Source of the DNA: Cavia porcellus
Taxonomy: Eukaryota; Chordata; Mammalia; Rodentia; Caviidae
Direction: 5' to 3'
NCBI RefSeq assembly: GCF_034190915.1
Contig: NW_026947484.1
Coordinates: forward strand, 72,185,482-72,249,481
DNA: 64,000 bases
Part shown: piece by piece, positions 56,580 through 64,000 of the stretch
Numbering within the stretch: the first letter of the stretch is position 1
Layout: every line of letters begins with the position of its first letter
Program-made: the position numbers and the translations under genes
The notes under the pieces: generated by a model
What the model saw: only the letters and a program-made list of their open reading frames with translations
Databases searched by the model: none
What the model was told of the DNA's origin: nothing

Positions 56580-59500
56580 AAAATATAAGGACATATCATT
56601 ACCCCTAAATTATGTTTATTTTATTGTAGTATATGCCTAAACTATTTGCTTCATGATTCCCAAAACCGGTAGTGTTGCACCTGTCAAACACAGAATGAAT
56701 GAATCACAGGATGATCTGAGAAAGCATTCCTGTGTCCCTGAGGAAGGTTAGATAGCTCTCTCCTCTGCTGTCTTCTACTTGGTCCTCTCATCCAGATATG
56801 CAAGCACATGATGTCATGTCTGGGAATCTTGCATCAACCAACACCTGTAGAGTGGAAAATGCAAGTTCAAAATCTGTGTGTAACTGAAATACTTTTTCTT
56901 TGATTATTTCACCATAATGTCCCTTCTATTACCAATCATTCTTTGTCACTTGTACCATAAAGAGCAGATAGACTAAATGTTCCAGGTGTCACGGAAAGAT
57001 TTGGGAATATTAGTAAGGGAAAGTCATCAAATAACATGAAGGATACAGTGAAACCAAAGTATTCTAAAAGATCTATAGTGTGGATTTTCCATTTCCCTGG
57101 TGATGTAGGAATATCTCAAATTTTACCCACCTCCCCTAACTAAGCACAATAGTGTGTTGGATACACAGTGCAGCCTGTCAAATTTCAAAGAACCTAGCAG
57201 CAGAAAGGTAGGAGCTAATGGGAATCTCAGGTCACAGCTTTCAAAGATACAAATGGATCACTTGATTTGATCTTATAATGGAGGATAGAGGAAAGTCTAA
57301 CCACGGAGGGCAAAGGCTGTGCCTTAAACAACTAAAAAACCAAATGGTATCAGCCTGTGGCAGGCAGAGACTAGATCAATTTGGAACACAGTATGGTGGA
57401 ATAAAATGTACCCCCAAAGACTGCTGACACCTTCCTTGTATGGCAATCTCTCCCTGCTGTTTGGTGGCAGTAAATAACTCTTTGCAGGTGAAGTTTGTGG
57501 CTAAGGGCTTGGGGCCACGACTGAGAGCACAAAATCCACAGCTCAATAGCTGAGCCACCTAGCGTGCAATCAAACTCAAGTTGATGCATTCAGTTGGTTT
57601 ATTAAGACCACAAGAGTCACTGCAGCACTTGAAATCTGGAGTTATACTCATAAGTGAAATAAATAGGTTGAATGATAAAACTGCCTTTCTCTAATGACTC
57701 ACATCCTTGTGAAAGAAAATCCTAACCACACTGATAAAGAGTTGGTCGCTAAAGGGCAGTAAAGTTTCAATTAAATATGCACCAGTGAAATATAGACTAA
57801 ATAAAACATAGATCATAAACATCTAACAAGGTCTGAAATGAATGTGTGCGACAAATCTACTGAACATAGATTTAGATCAGGTCCTAAATCAAGCATGCCT
57901 TATTTTCATGATTAATTAACTGCAAAACAACAACAAAATTTCAACAGTTTATACCTATTTTTCAGTTATGCACTTTCTAATGTTTAGCTAATCTAGCTCT
58001 GTAAGCTCTGGGATTGGTCATAGTTTGATTTGTAGTTCTTTTATTTCAATACCTAAGACACGCACAAGCATACATCAAACCTTTGTCTGTGGCACATCTG
58101 CTAATGCCCCGTTGGTCAGACCCAGATACTTGACCAAGTGCCAAGGGGCAGGAGGATATGCTTTTCCCATCCCCCAAGACAAATGGCAAGAAAATGACTG
58201 TGTCAGAGAATGAAGACTTGCAACCAGTAATTCAATCATGGTAGCTGTCTTATGGAGAATGTGTCGGTTATATCCGTACTTGGTATGAAACTATCATACC
58301 AAATAGAAATATAAGTACAGATAAAGTCCTATATATAGGACTATCATACCAGAATAAAAGGGAAGGGTTACAAGTCTCAGAGCTACAAGGAACTCCCTCA
58401 CTTCTCACATGAGGAAACTGGAGCCCCAAAAGAGTGAGACTCTTTCCCACAGTTATATATCTGGCTGAATTCCTACCAAGATAAGCTCAGTTACCTTTGA
58501 ATACAGAGCAGTTAAACAAAGCAGAAGACCCAGTAACAAGATGGAATCTTCTTTATAAAGTTCAAGTATCTCACTAAACACAAAAGACCTTGAGCTTCCT
58601 GGAAATGTCCAAAAGAACGCAAATGTAACATAAGCAAATATAAACCAACAACTTCTGTGACTAACCAGTATGTCTAATTTAACAAAAGTAATGCACCCTG
58701 TACCCCTCCCAAATGAAACCAGAAGTCACTAAGCCACTGCCGAATTTATTCTAGTTTGATCTTTCCCTCAATGGCACCAGCTCCCGTGTCCTGGAGGTCT
58801 CCGACACTTCAGGCTTCGTCCCACAGGTCCATCCCAGGACCCTCTTTATCTCTTCCCAGGTCCTCCCTGTGACACCCCAAGCTTCCCCATGTTTATTATA
58901 CCCTAGCCCTTCATCTTCATGAAAGTATAATTATACTGTCATATTTCTTCTCTTGTTGTTTTTAAATTACGAAGGTACCAATGGTTTGGCTTAACAGTTT
59001 AGTATCAGGTACTCACAGCCCCCAACATGAAGATGCTGTCCCAAATGACCAAAGTTCAAAAGCAAACTCTGAAAACTGTACAGTGACCTATTAAACGTTG
59101 CAATCAAATATACTAAAACAAAGCTATCCTTCACATGTGTCAATCCAGGATAGGCACAAATGATAAACTGTTCATAGAAACAAATGCAAAGGGCCATCAC
59201 ATTTAGCAAATGAAATTGTGTGTTTCTGCTGCACATAAAGGAAAGGAGGTTGGGGTATAGTAAAAAACTTGCTCCAAATGCCCTTGGGTCATCAAGTATT
59301 TAGAGGTTTGTCCATCAGAAAAAAGAAAAGACTTCTTTGGTAGAGCTCCAGAAAGCAGAATTAGGACATGCAGGTGAAATTAGGGAGAGAAATTATTTTC
59401 ACTTAAAATATGGAAAAGCTGTGAGACAGTCAGAGCTATTTAAAAATGGGCTAGGCTGACTCGTGTGGCATCACATTCCAGGTCACCATTAATATCTCAT

Positions 59501-59695
59501 TCCAGGTCACCACTAATATCTGAGGAGAAGCAAACTGAAAATTTGTCAGGGAAAGCATTCAAAGGATGGATGCTCTTTTACAGGAGGAGGAGTTGTAAGC
59601 TGAGATAATGCTGTGAGACACTTTTGAGTGAGATCCCATAACCCTCCCCACAAGTCCTTCCAGCTTTACTGAGGATTTCTGGGAACTGAAATTAT
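56580..59695. other. unassigned non-coding sequence
   Basis: 57370-57600 may be an old LTR piece but was not placed. Short frames (57371-57589, 58025-58213, 58991-59236) lack any recognisable domain. Confidence 0.4.
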
Positions 59696-59699
59696 AAAA

Positions 59700-59880
59700 T
59701 AGCCAGGTGTGGTGATGCACTCCTGTTATACCAGCACTCAGGAGGCTGAGGCAAAAAGGTTGTTGTGAGTTTGAGACCAACCTGGGCTACAAAGTGAGCC
59801 CAAGGCCAGCCTGGACTGCATAGTGAGAACTTGTTCCATAAAAAAGAAAGAAAGAAAGAGAGAGAAGAAAAAAAGAAATT
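59700..59880 (+). repeat. B1-type SINE
   Basis: 'gccaggtgtggtgatgcact', 'cactcaggaggctgaggcaa', the duplicated pair 'caacctgggctacaaagtga' and 'ccagcctggactgcatagtg', then an A/GAAA tail. Confidence 0.9.
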
Positions 59881-59889
59881 ATAAGATGG

Positions 59890-60120
59890 TTAAAAGCAAG
59901 GCCAGGAACAGGAAAACTTGGGTTCAGATTCCATTCTCACACATATTAGCTAAGTGACCATAACCAAATCACTTAACCCATTTGAGCCTCCATTCTGTCA
60001 TAACTTAGGTGGAGTTTTCTACTACAATTTATGATGAAGAATAAGGAAGATGTCACATATGAAATGCTTTGAACAGTGCTGGGCAGAAACTAAGTAGTCC
60101 AGAAATATTATTTGCTATTA
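59890..60120 (+). repeat. MIR SINE (ancient)
   Basis: 'cttgggttcagattccattc', 'tagctaagtgaccataacc', 'cacttaacccatttgagcct', 'gctttgaacagtgctgggca' and 'tatttgctattattg' follow the MIR consensus over most of its length. Confidence 0.8.
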
Positions 60121-60544
60121 TTGTTATGATTCAAAATAGGAGAAAATTAGAGCAACTGGAGCCCAAGAGGAAAGGGCACCATGGTAAGTTAACTTTGGTA
60201 CACAGGTTTGGTACAGGGCAGAGCAGCGGGGATGATGCAGCTAGGCAAAGGCAAAGGATCCACCCTGGCAACAGTCTGTATGCAGGGCTATGGGGTCGGT
60301 GCCAGGAACTTGGGGACCTTTGCCTTTCTCACAGCATTTATTGATTAACTGCACACACCTGGATGTACTGCAAAGCCTACCTCTGGACTCTACTGATCAA
60401 ACTGATACAATTCCCTGGAAGTGCACCCAATTGCCCCCCGTAATATTTCCTCTGTAAATATGGAGAAACCTGTGTTCATTGCGACAGGTCAGGATAAGAA
60501 GTTTCCGCGAACTGTGTGCTATGTGCTAGCATAGCTGTGTGCGG

Positions 60545-60870
60545 GGATGCCTCTTGAATTCATGAGTTATCATTTAAACCCCAGTGTGACAGTACTAAGA
60601 GATGGGATCTTCAGCAGTTAAGGCTTGAGAGCTAAGCCACATAATGGGACTTGAAACCATATAAAAGAGTTAGAAGAAGTAGCTAAGCCCTCTTCTGACC
60701 TTCTATCTCTTCTGCCATGGGAGCATACAGCATGTATCTCTGCCCTTTTGGCTCCTTCCACCATATAAAGACATGGGAAAAAGACTGCTACCAAAGTCAT
60801 ATATGCCAGTACTTTAATCTTGGATTTCCCAGCCTCCAGAATCATGAAAAATTACAACACGAAAAATTAC
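60545..60870 (+). repeat. MLT1-type MaLR LTR
   Basis: 'gaattcatgagttatcattt', 'tataaaagagttagaagaag', 'cttctgccatgggagc', 'taatcttggatttcccagcc' and 'tccagaatcatgaaaaat' follow the MLT1 LTR order. Confidence 0.75.
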
Positions 60871-60879
60871 AACAAGAAC

Positions 60880-61062
60880 GACTGTGCAAATTACAGTTGT
60901 TCATGGTTCACTAACTTAATTCAGGTGATGTTCGCATTCTTGCGGGACAAATGGCTGTTTGTCACTCCATGCAGAATTCACAAACAAAAACAAAATTTTG
61001 CCAAACAAACCAAATTGTTCACAAATGATAGCATTTGTGAACTGAAGTACCACTATACCCAG
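60880..61062. mobile_element. DNA transposon (MITE) remnant
   Basis: The right end 'catttgtgaactgaagtacc' plus 'actata' is the inverted form of the left end of the copy at 23926. The left side has 'catggttcactaacttaatt'. The interior is rich in 'acaaa' repeats and non-coding. Confidence 0.5.
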
Positions 61063-61064
61063 TC

Positions 61065-62035
61065 TCAGGCATTTTGTTATAAATAACATAAATAGAACAA
61101 GACAGTTTGTCTTCAAATATCAAGGGAAAAGAGAAATCATGTTAAATAGACTCTTGTTATTTCTGGATGTACAGATATACATGATTCACCTTTCTGGGTC
61201 CCCTTAACCTCACATTTATTATTTCTTCTCCCTGAGAAATCTGGAGCATGCTCTTCTGCCTCCGTTTCCTGCCCCAAGCTTCCAGTTTCAATAGCTCATT
61301 TCATATACCTTCAGCCCATTGCCCTAGCATGACCTCTTCTACAGCATCCACTCAATTATGCAGTCTACTGCTCTGCTGTGTAGTTTTATCCAACAGTGTT
61401 CAGGTCTGAGCTGCTCTGGGAAAGGACCTTGTCATTTCTACTTTCATTTTGCAAGGTACCATGTGTATTCCCAGCACCTTATAAATAAGATTGGGTTAAA
61501 GGGGAATATTTCTATCCATTCAAGTTGCTAAATGGAAAAGGGCATCTCTGTTTCTGATCTTAATGCCTTCATCCACTAACATTCATTTCATTTTCTTACT
61601 TGGTGGAGAAAGGAAATATCTCACTTTAATTTAAATCTCCTCTAGCTATCTTTTGAAATGAGACTCATCACTCAGAAGAGTTTAAATTGAAATACCAGGT
61701 CATTATGTAAGAAATTTTCAACAGCCTATTTCTCCCTCCACTAATAATTTATTTGAACACACAGTAACTTTTTTGCTAATATGTAGTACAACTTCAATAA
61801 ATATTTGTTGAGTAGGAAAAAGATGAGACTAGATAAACTTCATGCCAAGAATCCAGGTCTCCTGACTCAGAATCCTAGTCAAATTTTCTTTCATTACACT
61901 ATATCAGAAATCCTAAAACTCTGATGATTTTTATACCACTTTCAAGATTTTGTCATATTTGTATATCAATTATATTATTATTTGCTTTATAATTTTCTTT
62001 AAATTGATTCACTTTGATCCATACTATAACAGGCA
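61065..62035. other. unassigned non-coding sequence
   Basis: 'caataaatatttgttgagta' near 61795-61815 is an L2/MIR-like phrase. No gene recognised. Confidence 0.4.
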
Positions 62036-62037
62036 AC

Positions 62038-62127
62038 CAGGATCAGGGATATAACTCAGCAGCACAGTGCCTGCTTGGCAAGCACAAGGTCTCGAGTTCG
62101 ATCCCCAGTACCAAAACAACAACAAAA
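62038..62127 (+). repeat. ID-type tRNA-derived SINE, well preserved
   Basis: 'caggatcagggatataactc' is the 5' end with A box, 'gcctgcttggcaagcac' the anticodon-arm region, and 'gtctcgagttcgatccccag' a near-perfect B box. An A-rich tail with 'caacaacaaaa' follows. The tail shows it is a retroposon and not a tRNA gene. Confidence 0.85.
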
Positions 62128-62349
62128 TGAGAAGTAACCATAACTTTTAATGTTTGTCTCTGAGCCCCTTAGATCAGCACACAAATGCTTTCACAGGGCC
62201 CCTTCTTACCTCTGAAATTTTACCATCACCCCCTACATCACCAATTCTACCTTCCCTAATACACACACAATCTTCAGATTTGAAAGTAGCTAATATAAGA
62301 AGCAAGTCTCATTCATTCTTCTGTCACTTTTCAGACCTGGTGGAGGCAT

Positions 62350-62355
62350 GTTCCC
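62350..62355. repeat. LTR target-site duplication, left
   Basis: gttccc, repeated at 62772-62777. Six bp is the usual duplication length for class II ERVs. Confidence 0.85.
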
Positions 62356-62771
62356 TGTCGGAGTCGCTCCCGGCCGGCAGGAAGAACACACGACAAGATC
62401 TGGCAGTGGCTAGGCTCTCTTTATTTTCCTTCTCCGCACAGTCTGCCCCGGGATTCTTCCCGGCCGAAGCCTCTACCGGTCTGCTCCCCGCGGCTCCTTC
62501 CATGCTTCTTCCTCTGGCGGGAGAGGCACTCACTTTTATAAGGTTACAGTGGCCAATCAGTTCAAAGCGCGCGATGCGGGCTGATTGGCTAACATCAGTT
62601 GTTGCTAGGCAGACTATCTTACAGAGCGGGTTGTTTACCAAGCAGGAAGCAAGAGACAAGCGCCATCTTAGCACACTCGATGGGAGGGGTAATCTAGCTC
62701 AGGCTTTGCTCTTTCCTACAGGCCTCACGTCCGCCATGTAAGGCGACCGGGCTCGGCCGCGGCTCCCAACA
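62356..62771 (-). mobile_element. solo LTR, class II ERV (IAP-like)
   Basis: A 416-bp LTR in reverse orientation, beginning TGTTGGGAGCCGCGGCC and ending CGACTCCGACA on the reverse strand, with a TG...CA boundary. It carries a TATA box (reverse of 62533-62542), CCAAT-type boxes at 62553-62560 and 62584-62588, and AATAAA (reverse of 62420-62425). CpG density is high and the duplications are exact, so it is probably a young solo LTR left by recombination between two LTRs. No viral gene is present. The 195- and 116-codon frames over it are not genes. The IAP/ERVK assignment rests on the 'TGTTGGGAGCCGCG' start. Confidence 0.9.
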
Positions 62772-62777
62772 GTTCCC
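62772..62777. repeat. LTR target-site duplication, right
   Basis: gttccc, identical to 62350-62355. Confidence 0.85.
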
Positions 62778-63054
62778 CATGCTGGGATTTGGGGAGATCA
62801 AGACTTGACCTCAGGCTCTGCTCATAAGCTAAGACAAATGCAACATTCACACTTTAGCTTCTAAGACTGCCTGGGTGCCATTTCCTCTGCTAAAATAGCT
62901 GACAGGTGGGCATTGGAATCACTAGAGCCTTTTAAAGAGACTTTAAAACTGCCTTCCCTCTAACCCGTATCCTTCTTACCATTCTCACTGAACCCCCTTG
63001 GACTATGGCTTCTATCCACTCAAGTTTAAATCCATATAAAAGCATGTTAATTGG

Positions 63055-63443
63055 TGCTATGGTTTGGGTCTGGATGTTCCCTCACAGCCTCATGTAGTCA
63101 TGAAGGTGGGCTTCTAGAGTTCTGTGAATGATTCATGGTCCATCTGGGATTATAGGTGTGAATGTCACAACCAAGTGTGTGTGTCCTACATACAATATAA
63201 GGGACAGAAAGGGTCTTCTCTATGAGCTCCTCCCTTTTGACTCTTGTTGCTTGTACTGTTTTTTTTGTTTTGTTTTGTTTTACCGCCATGAACTATTGTG
63301 CCTCTGCTATGTGCCACTCTACCTTGGAGCCAGCTGATTATGGACTGAAACCTCCACATATTGTGAGCTAAGTGAATCTTTCTTTCCTTAACTTTGGGTG
63401 TCAGGTAATTTGTCTTAGCAACAAGAGAAAAGTAAACAAGACA
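63055..63443 (+). repeat. ERVL-MaLR LTR (5' LTR of an element)
   Basis: Starts 'tgctatggtttgggtctgga' and ends 'gtaaacaagaca', with the TG...CA boundary. It contains 'gccatgaactattgtgcctc', 'ggactgaaacctcc' and 'gggtgtcaggtaatttgtct'. Same family as 39655-39870. A T/G-rich insertion-like run is at 63260-63281. Confidence 0.8.
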
Positions 63444-64000
63444 GAATTTGGTACCAGTGGAGTGGCATCATTGCTGTGACTGCACCTGAGTGTATGGTTC
63501 AAGAGCCTTTGGGAATGGCTTGTGGGAAGAGTTTGGGAAGGTTTGGAGATGTCACCTGAAAGAGCAGCCCTAGAATACCTTAGGTGATTCTGTATGGGAA
63601 ATTCTGGTCAGAGCTCAGAAGACCAGAAGGCTGATAGACATCCTGCCAGTAAAAATCAGGCTCAGGAGGTTCCTGCTGGAAAGAAGACCTGCACTGGGTG
63701 TTGGACTCAAGACTATGTGTTATGGCTTGGCAGAAATTTTGTCTGCATTTTGCTCCTGTCCAGAGACATTGTCTGAGATTGAGACTGAGATTAAGGGCAG
63801 TGGGTTAATTAATCTGGTAAAAGAAATTTCAAGACAGTCAAATGTTGACTGTGGTGTGGCTGTTGTTGGAGGCTTTTAGCCAGATTTATACTGAGAATTC
63901 AGCAAAGAGCCTTGCAGGATGATTTGGCCTAAAAGGAAGCTCCAGGAAGCTGTGGACTATAAAGATAGAGCTGAGATTTTGACTGCTGAGAAGAAACAGA
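63444..64000 (+). mobile_element. ERVL-MaLR internal region, partial
   Basis: Directly after the LTR, 'gaatttggtaccagtggagt' and 'ggcatcattgctgtgactgc' match the start of MaLR internal sequence. MaLR elements are non-autonomous and carry no intact retroviral genes; none is seen here. The element continues past the right edge. Confidence 0.7.

Noticed and set aside
62038..62127. tRNA gene (A and B boxes present)
   Set aside because: It has an A-rich retroposon tail and no complete cloverleaf that I could see; it is an ID SINE.
62154..62741. 195-codon forward frame and a 116-codon reverse frame
   Set aside because: Both overlie the class II solo LTR; LTRs do not encode these, and the GC-rich composition explains the open frames.

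Overview
The window looks like a gene-poor stretch (intergenic or intronic) of a rodent nuclear genome. The evidence is the repeat content: 7SL-derived B1-type SINEs, tRNA-derived ID-type SINEs, composite B1+ID dimers, rodent-style L1 LINEs, many ERVL-MaLR LTRs, one IAP-like class II LTR, and old mammalian MIR and L2 copies. The B1+ID dimers and the L1 3' ends argue against mouse or rat. The family was not resolved from sequence alone. No host exon, tRNA, rRNA, CRISPR array or bacterial-type gene was recognised. The only credible protein-coding sequence is L1 ORF1.

Layout: 1-11.4 kb holds two ID SINEs, a B1, a reverse-strand L1 3' end (1.53-2.85 kb), a MIR, two (TA)n arrays and otherwise unassigned AT-rich sequence. 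At 11.4-15.9 kb there are two copies (A and B) of an ORF-less retroposon, a reverse L1 3' end, and a MaLR LTR that copy B splits. At 16-29 kb lie B1+ID dimers, MaLR LTRs, an inverted-repeat DNA transposon remnant, two L1 3' ends and a B1. At 29-41 kb there is an L1 3' end with a perfect 14-bp target-site duplication, two B1s, and two purine microsatellites, one about 0.9 kb of G/A only. At 41.9-44.8 kb is an L1 with a 304-codon ORF1, perfect 12-bp duplications and almost no ORF2. At 45.1-48.5 kb is a second ORF1-bearing L1 in reverse, with no ORF2. At 49.9-56.6 kb is a pile of L1s: a third ORF1-bearing, ORF2-deleted copy, an ORF2 C-terminal fragment, and ORF-less copy C inserted in that fragment with a 13-bp duplication. 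At 56.6-64 kb are MaLR LTRs, a B1, a MIR, an ID, a solo class II LTR with perfect 6-bp duplications, and the start of a MaLR element with internal sequence running off the right edge.

The main theme is L1 parasitism. Many L1 copies share a 3' UTR built from ~140-150 bp T/G-rich tandem units. The same 3' end is carried by full L1 tails, by ORF1-bearing copies without reverse transcriptase (HAL1-like), and by a compact ORF-less element (GC-rich ~90-bp monomers, a linker, three 3' units and an A tail). I saw no L1 reverse-transcriptase core in the window, so any mobility of these copies must have come from elsewhere. All repeat names rest on recognition by eye; boundaries are approximate unless a target-site duplication is quoted.
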